Source: Sambucus nigra | Lineage: Eukaryota > Streptophyta > Magnoliopsida > Dipsacales > Adoxaceae | Reading direction: 5' to 3' | Length of the DNA stretch: 64,000 bases | NCBI GenBank assembly: GCA_949130495.1 | Contig: OX422213.1 | Coordinates: 540,563,467-540,627,466 of the forward strand | Shown here: positions 42,779 to 57,784 of the stretch, one piece after another | How the letters are laid out: every line of letters begins with the position of its first letter | Numbering within the stretch: the first letter of the stretch is position 1 | Notes under the pieces: generated by a model | What the model was told of the DNA's origin: nothing | Database searches by the model: none | The model's input: the letters and a program-made list of their open reading frames with translations, nothing else | Made by a program: the position numbers and the translations under genes

Positions 42779-44650
42779 GTAATACCCCGTATTTTTTTAA
42801 CCAGATTTAATTAATTAATTGGGTTAGTTAATTAAAATGATTATTAAAGTTGGGATGTGAATTAAATGACAAACAATTTGATGCAAATGAATTTGGTATT
42901 TTTGTCTAATTAAGTAAATACTTTGGACATTTAATTAATAAATTGGTAATTAGGGGTTTTAGTAAGATCTAATGGGCATTTGAGTCTTTTTATAAATTCT
43001 TGGACTCCAAGTTTTGGGTCTGTAAAAATCAATCATGGGCATAAATTTTGTTAATTTAAAGTTTTAACTTATTGGGACTTTTAATGATTTATCCTATACA
43101 AATTAGGAGAGCATGAGAGAGGAATGGGGTCGCACCCCCAGTCGCGACTACGGGGGAATTGGCCGCTCCCATGACTCCCCAATCCGTGACAACAGGTCTC
43201 TCATACCGCGATCGAGGCTGGGAGAGGGAGGGGAAGCAACGTTGGTTTTGTTTTATAAAGGTTAGAACTCTTCATATTTTTTAATGCTTACAACTTCTCA
43301 CCTCAATTTCAAAACATAAGCTACATACCCTATATTTTTTCCAACCCTAAATCTGCATTAAAACAAACTTCAACCTTATTTTGGGAGGCTTTTTATTCAT
43401 ATTTTTAAGAATACCAGAGAAGCAAAGTTGCATGTTTTCACAAGAGGAACGCACTGGAATGTTGAGATTTTTCAGAATACTTTCATAGGCAATAATGTCT
43501 CTATTTGTCTCCTTAAGTATTATTTGATTCAAATGTTGTTTAAACATAAATATGTAAATTTTATAAAGACAATTAACAACCTAATTAGGGCAAGAGATAA
43601 CCTAACTATAGTTTTGTTTTTTATAACTTATGAGATCGAATTTAATACTTGAAATCACGCATACTTAGAGTATTGGACTTTGTTATTATAAGGTATTGGG
43701 ATGAATCACATGTTAAATAATATATAGAATTCGATAATATGTTTTGATTTATAAAATCACGTCGATAGTTATTATAGTGTAGAATATGATAACATGTTGC
43801 TGAAAATTCTTAATACACATGTTTAAATCGGTTTATGACTTCATTTAATTTATTGCCACACAAATTGCAATATTAAAATTAAACAACTTGTTGAGATATT
43901 TTATAGAACTTGTATATCGAATAATTAAATTGTTTTGATGCATATAAAATCGAATTTGTATAATATTTAAATAAAGAATTATGATGCTGGATTAGGGATG
44001 TAAAAGTGTAAAATAATTATATGTTAAAATAAGGACATCGTTAGGACATTTGGGGTTACGTAAGTTTGTTGTACTTTCACTCTTATTATTAGTATGATAC
44101 TTTCTAGGTATAGCGAGTAGGCATATTAATTGTAGTTAATAGATTCTATGTAAGGGACTAGGGAGTGTTCACTTGTATGATTCGGTTTTCCTAGGTATGA
44201 GACTAGGTGATGCATGCTACTTTTTTATCCTAGGTGCGAGACTAGGGGATGGTTATGGTTTTAGGTATTTTCCTAGGTAATGGACTAGGAGGTGCTTACA
44301 ATTTGGTAATCTCTAGGTATAGGAGTAGGGATAGGTTTTAGTTGTGATGCCCAAATTATTTTAGGAGCCAGTTGTAATTAATGAAAATATAATAATAAGA
44401 AGATAGTTAATACCTAAGATAATAAATAGGCATTAGAGACAAATTGTGCGATCTTTATGGTATGTGCAGCGTCTAGTATTGATGGGCCATTATGATACGT
44501 GCGGGTCCTAAGAATACTGGCTATAGTAACGATATTATGTTAGCGTCATGGTATGTGCAATGTTTGGTATTGACTGACCATTACGATGTGTGTGGGACCA
44601 AGGCAAACTAGTTATAGTGATGTGTCATGTGTGGGACTCTCCACACCTTT
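42779..44650 (+). mobile_element. LTR of element C (Tekay-like), 3' end unclear
   Basis: Starts GTAATACCCCGTATTTTT right after Tat-2, resembling the LTR A start. No coding region. Contains a degenerate CCTAGGTNNGAGACTAGG repeat at about 44150-44345 and a roughly 115 bp repeat (TATGGTATGTGCA...GTATTGA...CCATTA) at 44455-44600. I could not find a clear CA end. Confidence 0.55.
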
Positions 44651-44811
44651 AATTTCTTTAAAATGATTACTCATCCATCTTACTCAAATTGAATATGTAG
44701 TTATCTGAATTTTCAGTATTTTGTAGCAACACGTCCAAAGGATCAATAGAGGAATATGAAATAGATAACATGATAACAATATGAGGCTCACCCCTTGTAA
44801 TTTACTACTCA

Positions 44812-46558
<1,747 letters not shown>

Positions 46559-47640
46559 TGTCAATTTATAAAATACTGCAAGTGCACAGGCTATTATAGA
46601 ATAGCGATTTAAGTACGGATCAAACCCATAGAGATTTGATCAATTTTATAAATCAATGACTTTTCAATTAGATGATCGAGTGTAAAGCTGAGAAATATAA
46701 TCTAAAACTAAAATAAAAGCAATTAATGGGAGCAACCAAGAATATGTAACTAATTATGGGAGAAACTAAGATTTCAGATCCATTTACTAATTTTAACGAA
46801 TATTACATATTAATTTAATTTTATCATTCTCGATTTTATAACCCAAATAGAATCGACTCTCGACGCATCCAATTCGAAAATAAAACATTTAAGTTCACAC
46901 AAAATTTAACGTCTCTAATTTAGACGGTTAAAATCCTTATTCCCTTAAAAATATAAATTTTAAGTTTCAAATGTAGTATTTAAGCATGGACTATCAAAAT
47001 AATCAAGTGTAATCATAACCTATCAACAAGTACTCACACCAAAAATTAAAACATGAATTATCAATTTTTAAGTCTTCACGGTGTATTTGAGCATTAGATA
47101 TCAAACAATTTATAACCCATCATAAATTACACACTTTAATTCTTAACATATGAATTAGCAATCACTTTTGAAGACTTAAAACACACTCTTGTGTCATTTT
47201 AAGTGAATACTGAATTTTTAAAGCATTTAAAACATGTCGAAAATGTGCACGAAATTGAACTAACTACGTAATACTAATAAAAAATGATAAACTTCACCTA
47301 ATCCTAGTAGAAAATTTACTCTAACATGATCAAAGACGTAATAAAATTTCAAGAATGAACAAACTCATTAATATTGCAAACTTACAATACTCGTCTCTTA
47401 TAATTAAGCATGACAAAATCCTCTTCACAAAAGTACAATTCTTGGCCCTCAAAAATTAAAATTTTTCTCAAAGTTTGCTCTCCAAAAATTGTGCTTAGAA
47501 AATTGTCTAATAATTTTGACCCAAGGGTCCTTATTATAAGCCATGAGGTGAGGTGTTTGGGTTGAGGTAAAACTCTTTTAATTGGTTGTATTTGGGTTGA
47601 TAAATATCGCGTGTGGTCTTAAAAAGTGTTGTAAACAATT
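46559..47640 (-). mobile_element. LTR-like remnant (Tat/Ogre style), minus orientation
   Basis: Its left end in reverse reads ATGGGTTTGATCCGTACTT...GTGCACTTGCAGTATTTTATAAATTGACA, a style seen at the 3' end of Tat/Ogre LTRs. The right end near 47640 (TGTTTACAACACTTTTTAAG in reverse) is a guess. No coding capacity. Confidence 0.35.
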
Positions 47641-47679
47641 GGGAAGTGAGAGTGCACTTGCGATCTTAATTAATAACTT

Positions 47680-48712
47680 CTATAATTAAGTGTTCGGCAC
47701 TCACAAGTCCAAATTTTATCTTATTACCCTAAACAACCATTTAGGTGATAAAGGAGATAAATTAAATCATGCAGACAAGCAAATAAATTTAAGGAAAAAT
47801 CCCCTTAGGGCAAGACCTTTTATTCACTTTATAAAATTTACAAATTGCAGCTAACAAATTTTCTAAAGGAATCTACTATGATCCTCTCCAGAACCACAAA
47901 TCCGCAACTTTCCTTCAGCAATGGTCCTCGCACGAATCACAAGAACTGCAGTCCTCTATCTTTAACAATGACCCCTAGGGTTTTACAAGTCAGCCATGGA
48001 AATGCCTTCTCCATAATGGTTGTATGTAAGATACACACTATAGGGTTTAAAATTGATTCACTTCAATACATTATAGGGATGTGATTTGTGAATCAAAAAG
48101 GTTTTCTCAAAACAAAAGATTGAAAACTTTTGCAAAGGATATGCAGAAATAATTTTGGCAAAAGTATTAACGAAAATAAACACGAAACATGTATTTATAA
48201 GGCATTCATAAAATTCGAGGCGGAGAGCTCGTTCAAATGAAAAACCAGTCTCGTTTAGACGAGAAAAAAACCTCGTTAGAATGAGAGCAAGGTCGTTAGA
48301 ATGAAACTCAAATCTCGTTTAAACGAGCTTCAAATGAGCTTTGAACGATGCAAAATAGTACGCCCTCGTGAGATGTTCGATCGAAACAACCTTCAAACGA
48401 CCACTTCAAACGAAAGTCCAATCTCATTTGAACAAGATACGCGTACCTAGAAAAATTTTAAATGAAGAAAAACTACCTCAATTTAAAATAAAAATCATGT
48501 TTCAGTTTAAATAAAAATGAATATCCCAAAATAAATTCAAAGAATAAATTTAAACTAAATAGCATTATGCCTTCATGATGTGGAGATGCTTAAAAGTTGG
48601 AGATATAGGATGTTCGGATTCCGTGACGGATCAAATCAATCAGCAACGAGATATGCCAAAAACTGATGTATGCCTAAGCTATTTGAGAAATGAGAGAAAA
48701 TATGCTCTTACA
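47680..48712 (-). mobile_element. 3' LTR of copia element E
   Basis: Coding strand starts TGTAAGAGCATATTTTCTC at 48712, directly after the polypurine tract AAAAGGTGGGAGATT (48713-48727). Pairs loosely with 61150-62094. Holds repeated TCGTTTAAACGAG-like motifs at 48225-48440. Left edge approximate. Confidence 0.6.
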
Positions 48713-50600
48713 AATCTCCCACCTTTTGGCTATTTCAGTACAAATATAAAACTGAAATCCAAGTAACAAAAAAATCCCCTAAGACGAATACAATATCTTA
48801 ATACCCTCCCAAACCCTATAATGGATAGGTACAAGATAAAGATGTATTCAAATTAACGTCTTCAAATCACCATTTCTTCCTAGTCTTCATTTGGGCACTT
48901 TAACATCATCGAGTGTAAATCCAAATATGATCTTCCAAAGTACCTACACACATTAAACATAGCAAATACCCCGTAATGCATCGAGTTTGAAATATATGAA
49001 ATAAATTCATAAAGATAAAATCTCCACCATAAATCAAACTCATGTAAAACTCCCCCGTAATTTGTTCTCCCCCTTTTATTTTGTCCAAAATAGATAAGGA
49101 GTAGAAACTAAATAAGACATATATATGGAACATCACCGAAAAGAATAAGATATCATCAAAAAAATATATGAATCAATACACATGCAATGATAATCTCAAA
49201 AACACCACAAACTATTTTTTATTTCTTCAAATTTTTTCAAGTAAAATCTTTTTTACAAAAAAAACACACCGTGGAGAAACACAAAAATAATCGAATCATG
49301 GAAACGGAGTGTAGGAGTGTGAACAAATTCTATACGTTAATCAATGTAGACAAACATAACATATGTTCATGAATAAATGAGACACCACTAATGCAAGATC
49401 TTAAAGTCTACCTTAGGTATAAAAAAATGATGAACTCAAGTGAAATCGACTTAACCTATTCAACTAATCAAGATCGTGAGTGATTTTCACACCAATAACG
49501 CCCAAAACTATGTAATGCTTTTACGAGATTTTTTCAGGATGTGGAAACCCATTGATCTTCGACTTAACACCCTCAAAACTCACATATAAAATTTTTCTTT
49601 CAAATCTTTTTGAAGAAATCAATGCTCATATGTAATGAAGTATCAATGTTCTTTAAAATTGTCCTTGCACTTTCGTTTTATTTTTATGTGCCTTTAATAT
49701 TTTAAGCTCTTTTCTTTTTGTATATGGTGGCTATTCACACAAAGTCAACATGTCTTTTGCACTCCAATTCCATTGCTTTAAATATGCCAAATTTACTAAA
49801 GATATTATTTTCAATTATTCCAATCCGTGTAATGGTTCTTATAAGCACTACTTTTCGTTTTTCACATTTGGTTCGTGTAAAAAACATGATTGAGATGAAA
49901 ACACTACAACTGACACGTGAAAGGTAAGTGCAATACTTAAATGAGCTCATATTCGTATGCATTAAAGGTGGCAAGGAGTCAAACATGTATCAAGTAGTCA
50001 TCATATCACATCTTAATGACTCCACACATTATAAAGCACAAGCATGAAACGATGTCACGTCTCAAAATACTACAAAATAGTCACATGGATATGGAAAGAA
50101 TGGGCGACTCGGCCATCTTTAATGTTCATCCACATATGGAGTAAAAAATACAAAACTCCTTTTGGATGTTTCAAAAATTTTATCAATAATAAAATCTTTT
50201 TATCTTTTTCATTTTTTCTTAAAAAGAAACCGAAAATCTTTATATATTTTTCCAAATTTTTTTAAGAAAAACAAAACTCTTTTTGGATTTTTCAAAAAAT
50301 ATATCAAAATGAAAAAAGATAATTACAATTATTATATAATCAGCAATAGGCATGAATGATATAAACATGAAAAACATCATATGGTAAAAACAAGTCTAAA
50401 CGTCAATTATTAGGCCAGGAGGATCCAAAGGAGATGACATCTAAAGAAAAACCTCCATCAAATTTTTGTCAAGTTTCGACTAAAAATCCACTTGCTATTG
50501 AAAACTCTAAAAATCTCTCATGTGATGTGCGAGAGCATGCAGAGTAACATGTGCAGGAATGCGTGCGGGAACATGTGTAGTAGCATATCGTAGAAGATAC
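48713..50600 (-). mobile_element. 3' non-coding internal region of copia element E
   Basis: Minus strand carries GGGGGAGAACAAATTACGGGGGAG-like purine-rich blocks (49040-49075) and a conserved stretch (48900-49020) also present at 62230-62400. This lies between pol and LTR in SIRE-type elements. 50130-50310 has direct repeats of AAAACTCNTTTTGGATNTTTCAAAAA. No pol motif remains; pol is missing from the element. Confidence 0.5.
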
Positions 50601-51052
50601 TGGATACGACGTAAATATTGCGTATTTCATCCCTCCTACGCATTTTAGCCCCCTTGGTATCTTATTCCCTATATTTATGCTCGTTAACCAGAAAACCTTA
50701 GATTTCTGTGTTAACATGTTTTGTAGGGGTTAATTGAGCTTTTATAGGTATTTGGATGCTAAGTGTGAAGTTCAGACGCATTCCGCTCGATTTTCGTACA
50801 CGATCGCACGTTCAAGGGCATTTTAGTCTTTTTACAGTTTTGGCACCTGGCCCAACATCTCACAAAAGTTGTAGCCCTCCTCGCAAGATTCGCATGTCCA
50901 TGAATGGTGCGCGATTCTGATTCAGAACGAAGAAGTTACGAGCAAACATGCCAAAACAGAAGGAAAGGAGAAGCAGCCCCGCTTGATCGATCCATCCATC
51001 AGTTTTTGCAATTCGTGGGGAGACATTGGGCTTGGATATTTACCATCGATCA

Positions 51053-51078
51053 CAGGGGATCGATTGATCGATCCCCTG
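51053..51078. repeat. palindrome in the 5' LTR of element D
   Basis: Perfect 12 bp arms CAGGGGATCGAT / ATCGATCCCCTG around TG. Repeated exactly at 54386-54411 in the 3' LTR. Confidence 0.9.
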
Positions 51079-54000
51079 TTTCCAGATGATATTTTGGCTT
51101 TTCTTTTCTTTTCTCTTTTCTTTTCTATTTTAATTCCACTTACTATAAATACCAATTTTTGTTGTAAATATCAGATATCAAGTTATAGAATAGATTTTAG
51201 GTTATAATAGCTTAGGTTTTGAGAGTTTTGGAGAGTTCTTCTTTGATTCTTCTTGGTTTGACACCTAATTGGGTTGTAAGTTGCACTATTCATCATCCTC
51301 TCCATTAATATAGTATGTATTTACTTTATTCTTGCTTTCTAGATTAATTTACATGCTTTCATAATTAGGTTTACATGCTTTCTTTACCGTGCTTTCTAGT
51401 GTAACTTTACCGCATTTATTTACCGCGTTTTTAATATGCTTTCTAGCTAAATTAGTCTAGGTTATGTTTGAATGGAACTCACTCGGGTTGACGTGTTGTT
51501 TGGCTTTGGTGATGGTGTTTACGGGTCTGTTTTGGGTGCGTTGTCCTAGTTATTGCACCTAGGATATTTGAAGGGGCATATCATGTATGTTCCATGCTTA
51601 AGACCTTGCGTGCGTAATTTCCGGGGTATTTGTTGACGCTAAAATCGTATTAGGCTTTTATGTGGATTTAGGGGTGTGACAACCCTTGATTCAATTAACT
51701 GTCGAAACGAGACGCGGTCGTAATAACTCGACGATCCATGTGACCATTGTATACTAATTAACTAGGGTGAGGGATATTCGATGCAACCTATAGTTTTTAC
51801 TCGCTTTATTTTCCCTCGCCCAGATTAATATTTCCCTTTTATGCATCTTTTCCTTTTTAGTTTGTAATCATCTTTTTCCCTTTTATTGAGAAGTATTAAA
51901 TCCTATAAATTCTAGCAACTCGTCCCTATGGATTTTCGATACCCGAGTTACCCCTATACTTGTATCACAGGTGTAGACGTAATTTAGGTTTGTTTGTATT
52001 ATCGCGGTGAAATGAAAAAATGACTGTGTCCTTACACGAACACACTTTTTACGCGTTAATTAAAATGGCACCGACTATATCCATTTCTTTATTTAGTCCA
52101 TGTTTTTGCTCACATGTTAGTTACTTAGTATGCTTTTCTTAGAAAAAATTCAAAAAGATTTTCTTTCTTTTTTCTCCTTTGTTGGGCATTTTGCCCTTGT
52201 TTTTGATGATAAATTTCAATAATTGCCCGATCCAATAGACAACCCAATGATGCATGTTCTCGATTTTAGAAGTTATTAGACTTTAGTCTCAATTATTGAT
52301 ATGATGAATAACTTGATGACTTAAACTTTAATCCCATGAGTACATGCACTTTTATCGTTCTATTGATTTGGTTTAAGATTTTTATAACTCGGTAATCTTT
52401 TGTTGCATTGTATATACTTACACCGAGTAATATTTGTACCTTTCATCGTTTGTGAGTGTATACACTATTCTTTCCTCTTTGAAAACGTTGAATTCGTCGG
52501 TAATCTCTCTATTCTTTCATTGATTGTTCATTAATTGAGTTCATACATGAAATGTGTTACTTGAGCATGATTTTCAAAGTTTGTTTTGACTCGAGAATTG
52601 CGTAAACTTTTGAAATAATCATAGGCCATCTTTGTTATATCACCCATATTGACCTTGACCTCACCTTAAACGTTTCCCCTCATTAACCCCTTTGAGCCTA
52701 AATATTAGCCTTTCATTTCAATACCCAAAATCCCATAACCAACTCCACATTGGAGTTATATACCATACATACACCTTACATACCTTTGTCTGAAATGTTA
52801 CTTGGGATTGAATGATGTGGTTGTGTTGCGGTTGCAATTTAGGCATATGAGAGTATGAAAAGTATAGAAAAGACAAAAGTGGAAAAAAAAGTGAAAGAAG
52901 AAAACATAAGAAATTAAAAGAAAACATGAGAAAACATGAGAAAAAGAAGAAAATAAAAGAAAGAGAAAGTTGTAAATGTTGTGTATATAGTTCAATAAGC
53001 TTTGATTACTCTCCAATTGTTATATCCAATGCTCATCTGGAACTTGTTTTCCAATTTTAATATTGCCCGCATTTTTCCATTATCCCGACTTTTCATTCCG
53101 AACACTTTGAATCCGTACATACATATCCTTTATTTTGTACCCTAGCCTAGCCTACATTATAACCCTATACAAGTCCTATGTGATCTTAGATTGATGTAAT
53201 TCAAAAGTCATAATAGTTTTGATAATCTGTGAAAATGCATTTTGCCTCCTTTAATGTGCGGTATCTTTCATTGAGATTACAATTTTTAATTTCATATATA
53301 GCGTTCTTCATTTGTGACATGCGTGCAGCCTAATTTTCATTGACATTTACTCTTTATGCCCACATGTTTCGTGTGTTACCTCCCTATTTTGAGTGAATTA
53401 ACTTGATGAGTGTAATTCCCGTGAGGATTGAATTTATGCTTGCGGTAATTTAGTATCCGATTTATTTAAGTTTTTACCAAATCACACTTTGCATGTACTC
53501 GCTCCCCTCCCACATTTTAAGGTTTCAATTCTATGAGTTGCATTCTGTAATGTTAATGATTTCGGACTTTTGTTTGAATTCGTTCAATTTGCTAATAATG
53601 CGTATGAAATCTTGTTTGCTATTTTTAGGCTTGTCGCATGTTGGGTTGGGCATATTTTGAGGAAACCATTTGATGTTTGTGGTTATCATCCCTGAAAACC
53701 GTCACTAGACGACACTCGTCCACTAGGGTAACCTAGGGGTTTAACGGCTTATTGCATATGCTAAATGCAATCGAATGTCCCGCGAAAGTGGCCTTTTTCT
53801 TTTATACCATATTTTTGTACTTATCCTATTTTTGGTTTGCTTGTAGTTCTTGTTGCATCCTATTTCATTGCTAGGGACTAGTAATGTGTAAGCTAGGGGG
53901 TGTGATACGATGTAAATACATTTTAGCCCCCTCGAGTATCTTATTCCATATATTTATGCTCATTAACCAGACAACCTCGGATTTCTATGTTAACATGTTT

Positions 54001-54283
54001 TCCAGGGGTTAATTGGGCTTTTATAGGTATTTGGATGCTAAGTGTGAAGTTCGGACTCATTTCGCTCGATTTTTGTACATTATTGCACGTTCAAGGGCAT
54101 TTTAGTCTTTTCACAGCTTGGGCACTGGCCTAACATCTACACGGAAGTTGTACCCCTCCTCGTAAGCTTCACGTGGCCATGAACGATGCATGATTACAAT
54201 TCAGAACGAAGAAGTTACGACGATTTTAGCAGAGAAGGAAAGCAGACATGTCAAAACAGGAGGAAAGGAGAAGCAGCCCTGCT

Positions 54284-54411
54284 TGATCGATCGATCGATC
54301 AAAAGGAACGATCGATCGATCCTTCAGTTTTTACAATTCGTGGGGAGACAGTGGACTTGGATATTTACCATCGATCGATCGATCACAGGGGATCGATTGA
54401 TCGATCCCCTG
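54284..54411. repeat. GATC-rich block in the 3' LTR of element D
   Basis: Three clusters of GATCGATC, ending in the 26 bp palindrome. The 5' LTR has the same clusters partly degraded (GATCGATCCATCCATC at 50985). Confidence 0.85.
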
Positions 54412-55329
54412 TTTCCAGCTGATATTTTGGCTTTTCTTTTCTCTTTTCTTCTCTATTTTAATTCCACTTACTATAAATACCAATTTTTGTTGTAAATATC
54501 AGATATCAAGTTATATAATAGATTTTAGGTTAAAATAGCTTAGGGTTTTGAGAGTTTTGGAGAGTTCTTCTTTGATTCTTCTTAGTTTTCACTTGTTTTC
54601 TTTACTTGCTTTCTAGTGTAACTTTATCGCGTTTATTTACCGCTTTCATTACCGCATTTTTAATATGCTTTCTAGCTAGTTTAGTCTAGGTTATGTTTGA
54701 ATTGAACTCACTCGGGTTCACGCGTTGCTTTGCTTTGGTGATGGGGTTTATGGGTCTATTTCGGGTGCGTTGTCCTAGTTATTATGCCTATGGGATTTGA
54801 CGGGGCATATCATGTATGTCTTGTGCTTACGACCTTGCGTGCGTAATTTTCGGGATATTTGTTAACGCAAAATCTTATTAGGCTTTTATGAGGATTTAGG
54901 GCGTGATAACCCTTGGTTCAATTAACCGTCGAAATGAGACGCATTCTAAATAACTCGTCGACCCATGTATGCATTTTATACTAATTAACTCGGGTGAGGG
55001 ATATTCGACGCAACCTATAGTTTTTACTCGCTTTCTTAATCTAGCTTTATTTTCCCACGCCTAGATTAATATTTCCCTTTTATGCATCTTTTTCCTTTTT
55101 AGTTTGTAATAATCTTTTACACTTTTATTTCTGGAATATTAAATGAATTAAATTCTAGCAACTCGTCCCTGTGGATCTTTCGATACCCGACTTACCGATG
55201 TGCTTGCCTCGCAAGTGTAGTCGTAATTTAGGTTTGTTTGTATTATCGCAGTGAAACAAAAACAAAGATTGTGCCCTTACACGAGCACACATTTCACGCG
55301 GTGAACAATACCTATGTGACACTCTACCT

Positions 55330-55772
55330 AACTTAAAGCAAAATTCTCTAAGGTATCGTCTTTATTTACAATGGGAATAAATATACACGAGCTTAGGTCC
55401 GCCTCTCTCAAAACGTCTAGGAAGCACTCTCCTATGTGGAATCGGATGCCTAGGCGGGTTAGGTCGAGGGTCATATGGATCGAGTGTAAACATGGGAACC
55501 GAATCGGGTGCAATATGAGAAGTGGACGCACCGCCATAACGTATTCCTAGCCTCTCAACATTACCCAAAGCGGGACCGAGGAGAATCTTTCGAACCTTCT
55601 TATATGTGACCTCTAAAGTAATATTGACCTCCCGGACACTTTTGAGATCTCTATCGAGTTGGGATACACGGACTTCAAGCTTCTCTCGAGTCACCGATGA
55701 AGATTTAAGATCTCCCGTTAGACTAGCCACGGTGTTGATCAAATCACTCTTTTTTCTCCCTAAGACAATCAA
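55330..55772 (-). pseudogene. gag: gag C-terminal region of copia element E
   Basis: 136 open codons. REKLEVRVSQLDRDLKSVRE is coiled-coil-like, then KVRKILLGPALGNVERLGIRYGG matches the L-x-x-ML..Q......GLGY block that ends gag in SIRE-type Ty1/copia elements, followed by a Pro/Arg-rich tail. It is separated from the rest of gag by the solo LTR at 55776-57779. No protease or pol follows, because element D abuts at 55306. Confidence 0.6.
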
Positions 55773-55775
55773 CTA

Positions 55776-57779
55776 TGAAGCTCTCATACTCTTGACTCAC
55801 TTGAGTCTATATTGTATAAGAGTTCATCTAGTTTGGAAATTAAGACAAAATTATGTCTATCCTAGAAACCAAAGAACCTCAGAGATTGGATTGCTATTTC
55901 ATTCATTTATCTTGTAGTGATCAAGACCAAATTACCAACACTTACACACAGTAGAATGCATCATATACATATCATATTGCATATTAATGTGTGAACATAT
56001 GTTGAGTATGTTTAAATCCCTAAATTTGATTTTTAAATATTTTTTGGGATTTTATAAACATTTTTTAAATAAAGGTTTTATTAATTAAAACTTATTTTTA
56101 AAAGTTTGTGGGTTCAATCTACAATTATGGTTAAAGGGTTTATTGGCTTAAAGTTGGTTTGGGTAGAAACCAAAAGCGACAGAGAATTCAGGGTGTGGTT
56201 GTAATTACTTTTAGACGCGTGTTTTATATCGCCTTACTGATCAACACTACTTGCTGATTAGCGCATTTTGTATTTCTTTACTGAGTATATAAACGCGTAT
56301 GCTTACAACCGTTGGATCAAACCTTATCAACGACCTGCATGCTTTCTTTGGTAATCCCTGTGTATCCCTCCTGAACCAATCAGGTGAATTTTAATCACCG
56401 CATGCTGTGAGCCCTTGGATTTAAGTTAATCCAGCTTGACTCAATCCTGACCCTTATTTTTGAACTTGCTTCTCGATCCTTCTCTTCGTCCTATAAAAGG
56501 GACCCACCTCTCAATCGTCTAAGACTTTTGGCCAGTTCATTCCTGAGAGAAAAAAAAGAGAGAGTAGAGAGAAGAGAGAGAGAAGAGAGAAAACAGAAAG
56601 AGAGAGAGAGTTAAAACCCCTAACCATAACCCTAACCCCTGTTCGTCAATCCTCTTTCAAACCAAACACTTCTCAAAAACTCCTACATATCCAAAACACT
56701 ACCCTGAGTGTTCTTGAGTTTTTGAGAGATATTTGTGTTGCTGTAACCTCTTGTTCGTTAGATCTTGTTCCCAACTTAAACTGTTTACTTAGATCTATTT
56801 TCTTCTTCATAGAAATTTCAGATCTATGTTCTGCATGTTACATCACACTTAAATTTACATGGTTTATTTCTCATCTTGAGAAATATATTGTTGATTCTTT
56901 TCTGAAAATCATTTTTATCTTTAAATCAATAATAAATGTTTTCTGTTTCGAGTTCTCTTAAAACTAAGCCTTTTACCTAGTTTGGAATCACACTTGGAGG
57001 TTTTCAATCTCGAAAATCTTTTCAAAACTCTGAGATTGATTAAGATCTTGACTGTCTTCTAAGCAAGATATCCGTGGATTCTGGGATTGATTTAAAGGTC
57101 AAAAAGGTTCAAAGTTTTGTGAGAAGAGAGAAAAAGAAAAATCATTGCATATAGCCTTATATGTAATTTGATAGGACTGTTTGTACTTAAAAAGTGTGAG
57201 TGTGTGCATGCATGTGTTAGAGAGCACCTCCACAAACACTTTCACCCTACAACATGAAAAGTGTTGGTAATAAGATCTTGTGAACATGAGTCGACGTAAA
57301 GTGCTGGAACAAATCAGAAGTTAACAAACTGGGGGAACAACATCTACGATCAGAACTGCAGAGAAGTTATAAGGAAACCAGAGGGTACATTCCTAAACTT
57401 ATATAGGTCTGAGTTATATGCATGTTAGTTATATAGTTTGTAACTGGTAAATTTGTTTTAGTAGATTTTTTTATATTTTACTCCGTAGAGGGAGTCGTGG
57501 ATGTTTCCTCAGTTGGTGAGGTTTTACCACGTAAAAAATCGTGAACTTAATCTTTCTACATCTCCTCATCTCATTCTTGGTTGTGCTGAGTTTAAAGTTT
57601 GTTTAAACTATTTTATAAACCTGTTAGTCAAATCTTGAATAGATCTCGTACATATTGTTTTATTAAACACATCTTGTGTTCAATAGGTTTGATTTTTAAG
57701 AAAAGAGTTTCTTCAAAAAACAGCTCGGAGTTACTTAAATAGTTTATTTTTAATAAACGGCTTTAGTAACATATTTTCA
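55776..57779 (+). mobile_element. solo LTR G1 (2004 bp) with perfect TSD AACTA
   Basis: Starts TGAAGCTCTCATACTC and ends TAACATATTTTCA, with AACTA at 55771-55775 and 57780-57784. A TATA box (CCTATAAAAGGG, about 56490) and a downstream AG-rich stretch (56545-56610) give plus orientation. Same family as 58801-60770 but inverted. No gene; the short plus frame at 56722 is chance. Confidence 0.9.
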
Positions 57780-57784
57780 AACTA

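Larger units (their letters stand above)
50601..55306 (+). mobile_element. element D: non-coding LTR retrotransposon (4.7 kb)
   Basis: Direct repeats 50601-52057 and 53903-55306 (each about 1.4 kb, starting TGGATACGACGTAAAT / TGATACGATGTAAAT) flank 1.85 kb without ORFs. A primer-like site TGGCACCGACTA lies at 52066, 8 nt after the 5' LTR, and a polypurine tract AAGCTAGGGGGTG at 53890-53902, just before the 3' LTR. It is therefore a non-autonomous element, Athila/Tat-like by its LTR end (ACTCGTCCCTRTGGAT). TSD uncertain: GATAC on the left against ATACC on the right. It sits in the copia element E. Confidence 0.85.

Noticed and set aside
50044..50359. Overlapping short ORFs in AAAAACTTT-rich sequence
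   Set aside because: Low-complexity internal repeat of the copia tail with no conserved motif.
56610..56645. Telomere-like CCCTAACC motifs in solo LTR G1 (and in reverse at about 59900 in G2)
   Set aside because: Only two or three degenerate units and shared by both LTR copies; not an interstitial telomere tract.
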